From positions 682,001 through 746,000 of the forward strand of contig NZ_LT629702.1 in assembly GCF_900103345.1 (NCBI RefSeq): DNA of 64,000 nucleotides, written 5' to 3'. Both the position numbers and the translations under genes were made by a program. This document shows, piece by piece, positions 1 to 23,100 of this stretch. This stretch comes from Pseudomonas azotoformans. GTDB taxonomy: Bacteria; Pseudomonadota; Gammaproteobacteria; Pseudomonadales; Pseudomonadaceae. How positions within the stretch are numbered: position 1 is the first letter of the stretch; the number at the start of each line of letters is the position of its first letter. The notes beneath the pieces were generated by a model. It was given only the letters and a program-made list of their open reading frames with translations. It was not told the DNA's origin and did not search any database.

Positions 1-12354
<12,354 letters not shown>

Positions 12355-12357
12355 CCC

Positions 12358-15300
12358 ATGCTTTCCAACCCTAACATCGATCTGGTTTCGCGCTTTCTTC
12401 GCCTGCCTCTGGAACAGCGCCAGCAGTTTTACCAACGCCTGCAAAGCCGGGGCATGAGCTTCGCCCAGCTACCGATTGCCTCGATCCGCGAGGACGGCCA
12501 GCACCTGCCGCTGTCCTACGCCCAGGAACGCCAGTGGTTTCTCTGGCAGTTGGACCCGGACAGCGACGCTTACCACGTCCCCGGCGCCCTGCGCCTGAGC
12601 GGCCAGCTGGACAAGGCCGCCCTGCAACGCAGTTTCGATACCCTGGTGGCCCGCCACGCAAGCCTACGCACGCGCCTGCACCTGGACGCTGAGCAGCGTG
12701 CCCAGGAAGTGCTGGAACATGGGGTGATCGAGATCGCCGAGCATGCCGTCGACGAAACACAGCTCAAGGCATGGGTCGAGGCCGAGATGGCCCGTCCGTT
12801 CGACCTGCAGCACGGCCCTTTGCTGCGGGTCAGCTTGCTCGCCGTGAGTGAAGAGGAACACGTGCTGGTGCTGGTGCAGCACCATATCGTCTCCGATGGC
12901 TGGTCGATGGGCGTGATGGTGCAGGAGTTGATGCAGCTCTATGCCGCCTACAGCCAGGGCCAGGATTGTGCGTTGGCGCCGTTGCCGATCCAGTACGCCG
13001 ACTATGCCCTGTGGCAGCGCAGTTGGATGGAGGCGGGGGAGAAGGCCCGGCAACTGGAATATTGGCGCGAATTGCTCAGCGGCATGCAACCGGTACTGGA
13101 ATTGCCGTTCGACCAGCCGCGTCCGGCGCAACAGAGCTTCCGCGGGGCGCGCCAGGACATCACGCTGGAACCGGCGCTGGTTGCCGGGTTGAAGGCGCTG
13201 GCCCAGCGGGAAGGCGTGACGATGTTCATGCTGCTGCTGGCTTCGTTCCAGGCCTTTCTGTACCGCTACAGCGGCCAGCCGGATATTCGCGTCGGTGTGC
13301 CGATTGCCAACCGCAACCGCGTCGAGACCGAATCGCTGATCGGCTTCTTCGTCAACACCCAGGTGCTCAAGGCCGACCTCGATGGCCAGATGAGCTTTGC
13401 CCAATTGCTGCAACACACCAAGCGCCGTGCGCTGGAAGCCCAGGCCCATCAGGACTTGCCCTTCGAACAGTTGGTGGAAGCGCTGCAACCGGAACGCAGC
13501 CTGAGCCATAACCCGTTGTTCCAGGTGATGTTCAACCATCAGGCCCATTCTCCGGCCGTGGCACAGCAGCTACCGGGGCTGCGCGTGGCCAACCTGGAAT
13601 GGGACAGTCACAGTGCCCAGTTCGACCTGAGCCTGGACACCCAGGAGAGCGGCGACGGGATCTGGGCGTCCCTGACCTACGCCACCGACCTGTTCGGCGC
13701 CGCCACCGTAGCGCGTATGGCCGAGCACTGGCTGAGCCTGCTGCGTGCCGCCGTGGCAGACACCGCGTTGCCGTTGCAGGACCTGGCGACCCTCGACACC
13801 CAAGAGCGCGAGCAGATCCTCGTCAAGTGGAACGCCACCGAGCGCGACTACCCGCAAGGGCAGTGGGTGCATCAGTTGATCGAAGCCCAGGCGTTGGCCC
13901 AGCCGGATGCGCCGGCGTTGCGCTTCAACGCTATCGCCCTGAGTTATGCCGAACTGAACCACCGCGCCAACCGCCTGGCCCATCGCCTGATCGAAGCCGG
14001 GGTAGGCCCGGACGTGTTGGTGGGCCTGGCGCTAGAGCGTTCCATTGAAATGGTGGTGGGCCTGCTGGCGGTGCTCAAGGCCGGTGGCGCCTATGTGCCG
14101 CTGGACCCTGAGTACCCGCGTGAGCGCCTGGCCTACATGCTGGACGACAGTGGCGTGAAGCTGCTGCTGACCCAGGCGCATTTGCGTGAACAGTTGCCGA
14201 TTCCCGAGGGGCTGGAAACCCTGGTGCTGGGTGAGTCTGCATGTGAGAACTACAGCGACGCCAACCCAGGCATCGCGCTGGACGGCGAAAACCTCGCCTA
14301 CGTGATCTACACCTCAGGCTCCACCGGCCAACCGAAAGGGGCGGGTAACCGTCATTCGGCGTTGCTCAACCGCCTGCAATGGATGCAGGAAGCCTATGGG
14401 CTGGATGTCAGCGATACGGTGCTGCAAAAGACGCCGTTCAGCTTCGACGTATCGGTGTGGGAATTCTTCTGGCCGCTGATGACCGGTGCGCGCCTGGTGG
14501 TGGCAGCGCCTGGGGATCATCGGGATCCGGCCAAGTTGATCAACCTGATCAATCAACAGCAGGTCACTACGCTGCACTTTGTGCCGTCGATGCTGCAGGC
14601 GTTCCTGCAGGACCCTGCGGTATCCACCTGCCAAAGCCTGCGGCGTATCGTCTGCAGCGGCGAAGCCTTGCCGGTGGATGCCCAGCAGCAAGTCTTCGCC
14701 AAGCTGCCGCAAGCCGGGCTCTTCAACCTGTACGGCCCGACCGAAGCGGCCATCGACGTGACCCACTGGACCTGCGTCGACGAAGGCCGTGACGCCGTAC
14801 CGATTGGCCGTCCGATTGCCAACCTCGGTTGCTACATCCTCGACAGCAATTTCGAGCCGGTGCCTATGGGTGTGCTGGGCGAGTTGTACCTGGGCGGCAT
14901 CGGTCTGGCGCGTGGTTACCACCGCCGTCCAGCACTCACCGCCGAACGTTTTGTCGCCCATCCCTTCATCAAGGGTGAACGCCTGTACCGCACCGGTGAC
15001 CTGGCGCGCTATCGCGCAGACGGCGTGATCGAATACGCCGGGCGCATCGACCATCAGGTCAAACTGCGCGGCCTGCGTATCGAACTGGGTGAAATCGAAG
15101 CGCGCCTGCTGGAACACGAATGGGTCCGCGAAACCGCTGTGCTGGCGGTGGAGGGCAAATACCTGGTGGGCTATCTGGTGCTGCAAAGCGCCGACGATGA
15201 CTGGCGCGATGTGCTGGCCACCCACTTGGGCCAGCACCTGCCGGACTACATGGTCCCGGCCCAATGGGTGCTGCTGGAACAGATGCCGCTGAGCCCCAAC

Positions 15301-18300
15301 GGCAAGCTGGACCGCAAGGCCCTGCCCAAGCCCGCAGCCACCCAGCACTACGAAGCGCCGCAGAGTGCGCTGGAGCAGCAGATCGCTGCCATCTGGGCCG
15401 AGGTGCTCGGCGTCGAACAAGTCGGCTTGAACGACAACTTCTTTGAGCGCGGCGGTGACTCGATCATCTCCATTCAAGTGGTCAGCCGCGCCCGTGCCGC
15501 CGGTATCCACTTCACTGCCAAGGCGCTGTTCCAGCACCAGACGGTGCGCAGCCTGGCCCGCGTGGCGCAATTACAGACCGCGCAAGTAATCGACCAGGGC
15601 CCGGTGCAGGGCGCGACGCCGTTGCTGCCGTTCCAGCAACTGTTCTTCGAGATGGACTTGCCGGACCGCCATCACTGGAACCAGTCCTTGCTGCTGACGC
15701 CGCGCCAGCCGCTGCGTGCCGAGCCACTGGAGACGGCGTTGCAGGCACTCACCCAGCACCACGATGTGCTGCGCCTGAGCTTCACCCCACAGGCCGAAGG
15801 CTGGACCGCACGCCACGACGCGCCAGCTGCCACGCTGCTTTGGCAGGCCAGCGTGCAGGACGCGGCCGAACTGCATGCCCTGTGCGAACGCGCCCAGCGC
15901 AGCCTCGACCTGCAACAAGGCCCGTTGCTGCGTGCGGTGCTTGCTGACATGGCCGACGGTTCCCAGCGCCTGTTGCTGGTCATGCATCATCTGGTAGTGG
16001 ACGGCGTGTCCTGGCGGGTATTCCTTGAAGACCTGCAAAGCCTGTATCGGCAACAGCGCTTGCCGGCCAAGACTTCGTCGTTCAAAGCCTGGGCCGAGCG
16101 TTTGCAGGCCCATGCCCGCAGCGAAGCGGTCGCGCCGGAAAAAGCCTTCTGGCGGCAACAGCTCCAGGGCGTGTCGACCGACTTGCCCTGCCGCGATCCG
16201 CAGGGCGCACGTCCCGGGCGCCTGGCCCAGACCGTGGTCAGCCAACTGGATGGCGAGCGCACCCGGCAACTGCTGCAACAGGCGCCCACGGCCTACCGCA
16301 CCCAAATCAACGACCTGCTGCTGACCGCCCTGGCACGCGTCATCTGCCAGTGGACCGGGCAGGATTCCAGCCTGATCCAACTGGAAGGCCATGGCCGCGA
16401 AGACCTGTTCGACGACATCGACCTGACTCGCACCCTGGGCTGGTTCACCAGCCTGTTCCCGGTGCGCCTGACCCCGGCCGACTCCCTGGCGACCTCGATC
16501 AAGCAGGTCAAGGAACAACTGCGCGCCGTGCCGGACAAGGGCCTGGGCTTCGGTGCGCTGCGCTACCTGGGCGACGACGCTACACGCCAGGCGTTCAGCC
16601 AGTTGCCGGTGCCGCGCATTACCTTCAACTACCTGGGCCAGATCGATGGCAGCTTCGATCAGCCGGACGCTTTGTTCGTACCGGCGGCGGAGAGCACCGG
16701 TGCCGAGCAGAGCCCGGAGGCGCCGCTGGGTAACTGGTTGACGTTGAACGGCCAGGTGTATGGCGGCGAGCTGCACATGGGCTGGACTTTCAGCCCGTTG
16801 ATGTTCGAGCCTGCGCAGATCGAAGCCTTGAGCCAGGCGTTTACACGTGAACTGACTGCATTGGTCGAGCATTGCTGCACGCCTGGCAACCACGGTGTGA
16901 CCGCCTCTGACTTCCCGTTGTCGCGCCTCACCCAGCCGCAGCTGGAATCCCTGCCGCTGGCCGCCGATGCCATCGAAGACCTCTACACCCTGTCGCCCAT
17001 GCAGCAGGGCATGCTGTTCCACACGCTCTACGAGCAAGCAGCCGGCGACTACATCAACCAGATCCGCGTGACCGCCGAGGGCCTGGACGTGGCGCGGTTC
17101 CAGCAGGCCTGGGACGCCACGGTGCAAGCCCATGATGTGTTGCGCAGCGGCTTTTTCTGGGAAGGCCAGCTGGAATGGCCGTGCCAGGTGGTGTACCGCG
17201 AAGCCCGACTGCCGATTGAACACCTCGACTGGCGCGCCATGCCGGAGCGCGAACTGGAATTGCACAACCTGCAGCAAGCCCAACGCCGCCAGGGCTTTGA
17301 CCTGGCCAAGGCGCCGCTGGTGCGCCTGGTACTGGTACGCACCGATGAGCAACGTCACGAGCTGATCTATACGAACCATCACATCCTGATGGATGGTTGG
17401 AGCAATTCGCGCCTGTTCGGCGAAGTGCTGCAACGCTACGCTGGCGTGGCGGTGCCGCCAGCGGCGGGGCGCTATCGCGACTACATCGGCTGGTTGCAGC
17501 AACGTGATGCCGCTGCCACCGAAACCTTCTGGCGCGAACAGTTGGGCACTCTGCAAGCACCCACCCGCCTGGGCAGCAGCCAGCCGCTGGCGGCAGACGG
17601 GCATGGCGAGCATCAACTGAGCCTGGATCGCGCTCAGACTGAACGCCTCGAGGCCTTTGCACGCCACAACAAAGTGACGCTCAACACACTGATCCAGGCC
17701 GCATGGCTGATCCTGTTGCAGCGCCATAGCGGGCAGTCGGTGGTGGCCTTCGGCGCCACGGTGGCCGGGCGCCCGGCGGAGCTTGTGGGGGTGGAGCAGC
17801 AGATCGGGCTGTTCATCAACACCTTGCCGGTGATCAGTGCAGTGGATGATCAGCAGAACGTGGCGGCCTGGTTGCAGGCCGTGCAGGCGCAGAACCTGGC
17901 CCTGCGCGAGCATGAACACACCGGGCTGTACGACATCCAGCGCTGGGCCGGGCAGGGCGGTGAAGCGTTGTTCGACAATATCCTGGTGTTCGAGAACTAC
18001 CCGGTGTCCAAGGCCCTGGAACAAAGCGGTGGCAGCGGAATCCGTTTTGGCCTGCCGGAATCCCGCGAACAGACCAACTTCCCGCTGACGGTGCTGGTGG
18101 ATGTCGGCGATACGTTGTCGGTGCAGTTCAGCTTTGCGCGTGCGCATTTCGATGCAAGCACGGTGCACACCTATGGGCGTCACCTGGTCAATCTGCTGCA
18201 AGCCATGCTTGAGGGTGGCCAGCAACGTCTGGGCGACCTGGCGATGCTCGATACGGCGGAACGTCAGCAGGTGCTTCAGGATTGGAACGCCACGGCGCGG

Positions 18301-20139
18301 GACTACCCGTTGCAGCACGGCGTACATCAACTGATCGAAGAACAGGTGGCGCGCACGCCGGACGCTGCGGCGCTGGTGTTTGCCGGGCAGCGCTTGAGCT
18401 ATATCGAACTGAACCGTCGCGCCAACCGCCTGGCCCATCGCCTGATGGAAGCCGGGGTCGGCCCGGACGTGCTGGTGGGCCTGGCCGTGGAGCGCTCCAT
18501 TGAAATGGTGGTGGGCCTGCTGGCGGTGCTCAAGGCCGGTGGCGCCTATGTGCCGCTGGACCCGGAATACCCGCGTGATCGGCTGGCCTATATGCTGGAC
18601 GACAGTGGCGTGAGGCTGCTGCTGACCCAGGCGCATTTGCGTGAACAGTTGCCGATTCCTCAGGGATTGGAAACCCTTGTGCTGGGTGAGTCGGCCTTTG
18701 AAGCCTACAGCGACGCCAACCCAGGCATCACGCTGGACGGCGAAAACCTCGCCTACGTGATCTACACCTCGGGCTCCACCGGCCAACCCAAAGGCGCCGG
18801 TAACCGGCATTCAGCCCTGGCCAACCGTCTGCACTGGATGCAGGAAGCCTACGGCCTGGACGTCAGCGACACGGTGCTGCAAAAGACGCCGTTCAGCTTC
18901 GACGTATCGGTGTGGGAATTCTTCTGGCCGCTGATGACCGGTGCGCGCCTGGTGGTGGCAGCGCCGGGCGATCACCGCGATCCGGCCAAGTTGATCAACC
19001 TGATCAATCAACAGCAGGTCACCACGCTGCACTTTGTACCGTCGATGTTGCAGGCGTTCCTGCAGGATCCGGCGGTGTCCACCTGCCAAAGCCTGCAACG
19101 CATCGTGTGCAGCGGCGAAGCCTTGCCGGTGGATGCCCAGCAGCAAGTCTTCGCCAAGCTGCCGCAAGCCGGGCTCTACAACCTGTACGGCCCAACTGAA
19201 GCGGCCATCGATGTGACCCACTGGACCTGCGTCGATGAAGGCCGTGACGCCGTACCGATTGGCCGTCCGATTGCCAACCTCGGTTGCTACATCCTCGACA
19301 GCAACTTCGAACCGGTGCCCGTGGGCGTGCTGGGCGAGCTGTACCTGGGCGGCGTCGGTCTTGCGCGTGGTTACCACCGCCGCCCGGCGCTGACCGCCGA
19401 ACGTTTTGTCGCCCATCCCTTCATCAAGGGCGAGCGCCTGTACCGCACCGGTGACCTGGCGCGCTACCGCGAAGACGGCGTGATCGAATACGCCGGGCGC
19501 ATCGACCATCAAGTCAAATTGCGCGGCTTGCGCATCGAGCTGGGTGAGATCGAAGCGCGCCTGCTGGAACACGATTGGGTCCGTGAAACCGCCGTACTGG
19601 CGGTGGACGGCAAATACCTGGTGGGCTACCTGGTGTTGCAAGACGCCGGCGATGACTGGCGCGATGTGCTGAGCGCTCACCTGGCACAACAACTGCCGGA
19701 CTACATGGTCCCGGCCCAGTGGATGTTGCTGGAACAGATGCCGCTGAGCCCCAACGGCAAGCTGGACCGCAAAGCGCTGCCGAAGGTCGACGCCAACCTG
19801 CAAGCCCGCGAATACCTGGCCCCGCACAGCGAACTGGAACAACAGATCGCCGCGATCTGGGCCGAGGTGCTGGACGTTGAGCGGGTGGGGCTAAACGACA
19901 ACTTCTTCGAACTGGGCGGACATTCCCTGCTGGCCACCCAGGTGGTGGTGCGCCTGCGTGAGCAATTGCACGCCGAGTTCGACGTCAAATCGATCTTCAC
20001 CACCCCGACCCTGGCCGATTTCAGTGGCTATGTGGCGGCCCGGCAGACAAATAATTCGCCGGTGCAGGACGCATTGGCTAAATCCTTGGAGGCCCTCAAA
20101 CGTCTATCAGCAGAAGATTTGGATAAATTGATTTCCTGA
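12358..20139 (+). CDS. pvdJ: Pyoverdine side-chain NRPS, two serine modules (C-A-T-E, C-A-T)
   Basis: A complete 2593-residue synthetase. An N-terminal helical linker (RFLRLPLEQRQQFYQRL) precedes an L-donor-type C domain ([21 protein letters not shown] at 12880). Then follow an A domain with pocket D-V-W-H-V-S-L-I-D (Ser), a T domain with GGDS at 15451 and an E domain ([11 protein letters not shown] at 15984), giving D-Ser. Module 2 has a D-donor-type C domain ([18 protein letters not shown] at 17377), a second Ser A domain with the same pocket and a GGHS T domain at 19916, with no E domain, so the second residue should stay L-Ser. The L-donor C domain opening the next gene agrees with that. 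The C-terminal tail (ALKRLSAEDLDKLIS) differs from the tails of pvdI and pvdK. The ATG lies 3 nt after the pvdI stop, so translation is probably coupled. The two A domains are nearly identical over 1.37 kb. Confidence 0.93.
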   Translation: MLSNPNIDLVSRFLRLPLEQRQQFYQRLQSRGMSFAQLPIASIREDGQHLPLSYAQERQWFLWQLDPDSDAYHVPGALRLSGQLDKAALQRSFDTLVARHASLRTRLHLDAEQRAQEVLEHGVIEIAEHAVDETQLKAWVEAEMARPFDLQHGPLLRVSLLAVSEEEHVLVLVQHHIVSDGWSMGVMVQELMQLYAAYSQGQDCALAPLPIQYADYALWQRSWMEAGEKARQLEYWRELLSGMQPVLELPFDQPRPAQQSFRGARQDITLEPALVAGLKALAQREGVTMFMLLLASFQAFLYRYSGQPDIRVGVPIANRNRVETESLIGFFVNTQVLKADLDGQMSFAQLLQHTKRRALEAQAHQDLPFEQLVEALQPERSLSHNPLFQVMFNHQAHSPAVAQQLPGLRVANLEWDSHSAQFDLSLDTQESGDGIWASLTYATDLFGAATVARMAEHWLSLLRAAVADTALPLQDLATLDTQEREQILVKWNATERDYPQGQWVHQLIEAQALAQPDAPALRFNAIALSYAELNHRANRLAHRLIEAGVGPDVLVGLALERSIEMVVGLLAVLKAGGAYVPLDPEYPRERLAYMLDDSGVKLLLTQAHLREQLPIPEGLETLVLGESACENYSDANPGIALDGENLAYVIYTSGSTGQPKGAGNRHSALLNRLQWMQEAYGLDVSDTVLQKTPFSFDVSVWEFFWPLMTGARLVVAAPGDHRDPAKLINLINQQQVTTLHFVPSMLQAFLQDPAVSTCQSLRRIVCSGEALPVDAQQQVFAKLPQAGLFNLYGPTEAAIDVTHWTCVDEGRDAVPIGRPIANLGCYILDSNFEPVPMGVLGELYLGGIGLARGYHRRPALTAERFVAHPFIKGERLYRTGDLARYRADGVIEYAGRIDHQVKLRGLRIELGEIEARLLEHEWVRETAVLAVEGKYLVGYLVLQSADDDWRDVLATHLGQHLPDYMVPAQWVLLEQMPLSPNGKLDRKALPKPAATQHYEAPQSALEQQIAAIWAEVLGVEQVGLNDNFFERGGDSIISIQVVSRARAAGIHFTAKALFQHQTVRSLARVAQLQTAQVIDQGPVQGATPLLPFQQLFFEMDLPDRHHWNQSLLLTPRQPLRAEPLETALQALTQHHDVLRLSFTPQAEGWTARHDAPAATLLWQASVQDAAELHALCERAQRSLDLQQGPLLRAVLADMADGSQRLLLVMHHLVVDGVSWRVFLEDLQSLYRQQRLPAKTSSFKAWAERLQAHARSEAVAPEKAFWRQQLQGVSTDLPCRDPQGARPGRLAQTVVSQLDGERTRQLLQQAPTAYRTQINDLLLTALARVICQWTGQDSSLIQLEGHGREDLFDDIDLTRTLGWFTSLFPVRLTPADSLATSIKQVKEQLRAVPDKGLGFGALRYLGDDATRQAFSQLPVPRITFNYLGQIDGSFDQPDALFVPAAESTGAEQSPEAPLGNWLTLNGQVYGGELHMGWTFSPLMFEPAQIEALSQAFTRELTALVEHCCTPGNHGVTASDFPLSRLTQPQLESLPLAADAIEDLYTLSPMQQGMLFHTLYEQAAGDYINQIRVTAEGLDVARFQQAWDATVQAHDVLRSGFFWEGQLEWPCQVVYREARLPIEHLDWRAMPERELELHNLQQAQRRQGFDLAKAPLVRLVLVRTDEQRHELIYTNHHILMDGWSNSRLFGEVLQRYAGVAVPPAAGRYRDYIGWLQQRDAAATETFWREQLGTLQAPTRLGSSQPLAADGHGEHQLSLDRAQTERLEAFARHNKVTLNTLIQAAWLILLQRHSGQSVVAFGATVAGRPAELVGVEQQIGLFINTLPVISAVDDQQNVAAWLQAVQAQNLALREHEHTGLYDIQRWAGQGGEALFDNILVFENYPVSKALEQSGGSGIRFGLPESREQTNFPLTVLVDVGDTLSVQFSFARAHFDASTVHTYGRHLVNLLQAMLEGGQQRLGDLAMLDTAERQQVLQDWNATARDYPLQHGVHQLIEEQVARTPDAAALVFAGQRLSYIELNRRANRLAHRLMEAGVGPDVLVGLAVERSIEMVVGLLAVLKAGGAYVPLDPEYPRDRLAYMLDDSGVRLLLTQAHLREQLPIPQGLETLVLGESAFEAYSDANPGITLDGENLAYVIYTSGSTGQPKGAGNRHSALANRLHWMQEAYGLDVSDTVLQKTPFSFDVSVWEFFWPLMTGARLVVAAPGDHRDPAKLINLINQQQVTTLHFVPSMLQAFLQDPAVSTCQSLQRIVCSGEALPVDAQQQVFAKLPQAGLYNLYGPTEAAIDVTHWTCVDEGRDAVPIGRPIANLGCYILDSNFEPVPVGVLGELYLGGVGLARGYHRRPALTAERFVAHPFIKGERLYRTGDLARYREDGVIEYAGRIDHQVKLRGLRIELGEIEARLLEHDWVRETAVLAVDGKYLVGYLVLQDAGDDWRDVLSAHLAQQLPDYMVPAQWMLLEQMPLSPNGKLDRKALPKVDANLQAREYLAPHSELEQQIAAIWAEVLDVERVGLNDNFFELGGHSLLATQVVVRLREQLHAEFDVKSIFTTPTLADFSGYVAARQTNNSPVQDALAKSLEALKRLSAEDLDKLIS
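13957..15328 (+). repeat. Duplicated serine A-domain segment, first copy in pvdJ
   Basis: Nearly identical to 18412-19783 with a constant offset of 4455 and no gaps at the points checked. It covers almost the whole A domain. Confidence 0.88.
18412..19783 (+). repeat. Duplicated serine A-domain segment, second copy in pvdJ
   Basis: Partner of 13957-15328. The similarity drops at the A-T linker, after which the first copy leads to GGDS-E and this one to GGHS. Confidence 0.88.
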
Positions 20140-20149
20140 GGGGCGTGGC

Positions 20150-23100
20150 GTGCAAGCATTAATCGAGTCGGTAGGGTCACTTTCGGCGCAACAGAAGAAA
20201 GCGTTGGCGGTAATGCTCAAGCAGCAAGGCATCAACCTGTTTGAGATTGCCCCGGTTTTCAAGCGTCAGGACGGTGAGCTCCTTCGACTCTCTTATGCCC
20301 AGGAGCGGCAGTGGTTTCTGTGGCAACTGGAGCCGCAGAGCACCGCTTATCACGTGCCCAGGGCGCTGCGCCTGAGCGGTGCCTTGGACGTGGCCGCATT
20401 GCAGCGCAGCTTTGATGCGCTGGTGATGCGCCATGAAAGCCTGCGCACGCATTTGCAGGAGGACGGCGACAGTGCCTTGCAGGTGATTGCCGAGCAGGCG
20501 CGGGTGCAGATCGCCGTGGTCGACGCCCGGGAGTCGCAGCTCAAGGACCTGGTGGAAGCGGAAATTGCCCAGCCGTTCGATTTGCAGCAGGGCCCGCTGT
20601 TGCGAGTCAAGCTGCTGCGCCTGGCGCCTGAGGAACATGTGCTGGTGCTGGTCCAGCATCACATCGTGTCCGATGGCTGGTCGATGCAGGTGATGGTCGA
20701 CGAACTGGTCCAGCTCTACGCGGCCCATGTGCAGGGCCAGGACCTGCAATTGCCGGCCTTGCCGATTCAATACGCCGACTATGCGTTGTGGCAACGCAGC
20801 TGGATGGAGGCGGGGGAGCGCGAGCGCCAATTGGGTTACTGGACCGGCATGCTCGGTGGCGAGCAACCGGTACTGGAAATGCCGATGGACCGACCACGAC
20901 CGGCGGTGCAGAGCTACCGGGGTGCGCGGCTCGACCTGACGCTCGAAGCGTCGCTGGTGGCGGGCCTCAAGCACCTGGCGCAGCGCGAAGGCGTGACGGT
21001 GTTCATGTTGCTGCTGGCGTCGTTCCAGGCCGTGTTGCATCGCTACAGCGGCCAGGGTGACATCCGCATCGGCGTGCCGGTGGCCAACCGTAACCGGGTG
21101 GAAACCGAGCGCCTGATCGGCTTTTTCGTCAATACGCAGATTCTCAAGGCCGATATCGACGGCCAGATGACCTTCCGCGAACTGCTGCAACAAACCCGGC
21201 AGCGCTCGGTAGAAGCCCAGGCGCATCAAGACTTGCCCTTCGAACAATTGGTGGAAGCGCTGCAGCCGGAGCGCAGCCTGAGCTACAACCCGTTGTTCCA
21301 GGTGATGTTCAACCACCAGACCGACACCCAGCGCAGCGGCGGCAGCGTCACCGGCCTGCACGTGCAGGGGCTGGAGTGGGAGAGCAAGACCTCGCAATTC
21401 GACCTCAACCTCGACACCCAGGAATCGGCTGAGGGCATCCAGGCGTCGTTGACTTACGCCACTGACCTGTTTGACGCGCCGGGCCTTGAGCGCTTCCTCA
21501 CGCACTGGCACCGTTTGTTGCAACAGGTGGTGCTGGATTGCAACGGCCGCGTCGGCGAGCTGCCGTTGCTGGACGATGCGCAATGGCAGCAACTGGTGCA
21601 CACCTGGAACAACACGCATCAGGCGGTCCCCCAGGATGTCGGGGTGCACCGCCTGCTGGAAGCCCAGACGCAGGCCCGTCCGGACGCGACAGCACTGGTC
21701 TGCAATGGCCAGTCGCTGAGCTACGCAGAACTGAACCTGCGCGCCAACCGCCTGGCCCATCGCCTACGCGCGGCCGGTGTCGGCGCGGATGTGCTGGTGG
21801 CCGTGGCGCTGGAGCGTTCGGTGGACATGGTGCTGGCGTTGCTGGCGACCCTCAAGGCGGGCGGCGCCTATGTGCCGCTCGACCCGCAGTTTCCGGCCGA
21901 CCGGCTGGCGTTCATGCTCGAAGACAGCCGCGCACGTGTGCTGTTGACCGCCGGCGACCTGCACGAGCGCCTGCCGCTGGCAGCCGATCAACAGGTGCTG
22001 TTCATCAGTGAACAGGAGGACGCCCGTTACAGCAGTGACAACCCGCAGGTCGCGCTGACCGATGAGCACCTGGCGTATGTGATCTACACCTCCGGTTCCA
22101 CCGGCAAGCCCAAGGGTGTGATGGTGCGCCATGGCGCCCTGAGCAGCTTTACCCAGGGCATGGCCGACACGTTGAGCATCGACGCCAAGGCGCGGTTGCT
22201 GTCGTTGACCACCTTCTCCTTCGATATTTTCGCCCTTGAACTCTATGTCCCCCTGGCGATGGGCGGCACGGTCGTGTTGGCGGACAAGCCTGTTTCCCAG
22301 GACCCCGAAGCCATCCTGAGCCTGCTGCATGAACAGGCGATCACTGTCGTGCAAGCCACGCCCTCGACCTGGCGCATGCTGCTCGACAGCGAGCGCCGTG
22401 CCGTGCTGCACGGGATCAAGTGCCTGTGCGGCGGCGAAGCGCTGCCGGCCGACCTGGCCGAGCGCATGCTGGCCCAGCAGGGCACGGTGTGGAACCTGTA
22501 CGGCCCGACGGAAACCACCATCTGGTCGGCGGCTCACCCACTGGTTGAGCCGTTGCCGTTTGTGGGGCGCCCGATCGCCAACACCTCCCTGTTTATTCTC
22601 AATGCCGAACTCGCTCCGACCCCGGTCGGCGTCAGCGGCGAACTGCTGATCGGCGGTGTCGGCCTGGCCCGGGGTTATCACGGCCGGGCGGCGCTGACCG
22701 CCGAGCGCTTCGTGCCCAATCCCTTTGCCCGCAACGGTGAGCGGCTGTACCGCACCGGCGACCTGGCGCGTTATCGCGTGGATGGCGTGGTCGAGTACAT
22801 CGGCCGCGTCGACCATCAGGTCAAGGTGCGCGGGTTCCGTATCGAGTTGGGGGAAATTGAGGCATGCCTGCGCGAGCTGCCGACCGTGCGCGAAGCCGCC
22901 GTCGTGGCGCAGCATGAGCAATTGCTGGCGTACCTGGTCACCCGGCAGTTGGTGTCGGACGACGAGCAAGTCACCTTGCGCGAGCAGTTCAAGGCCGCCC
23001 TGCGTGAGCAGTTGCCAGAGTACATGGTGCCGGCTCACCTGGTGTTCCTGGAGCGGATGCCCCTGACGCCCAATGGCAAGCTCGACCGCAAGGCGTTGCC

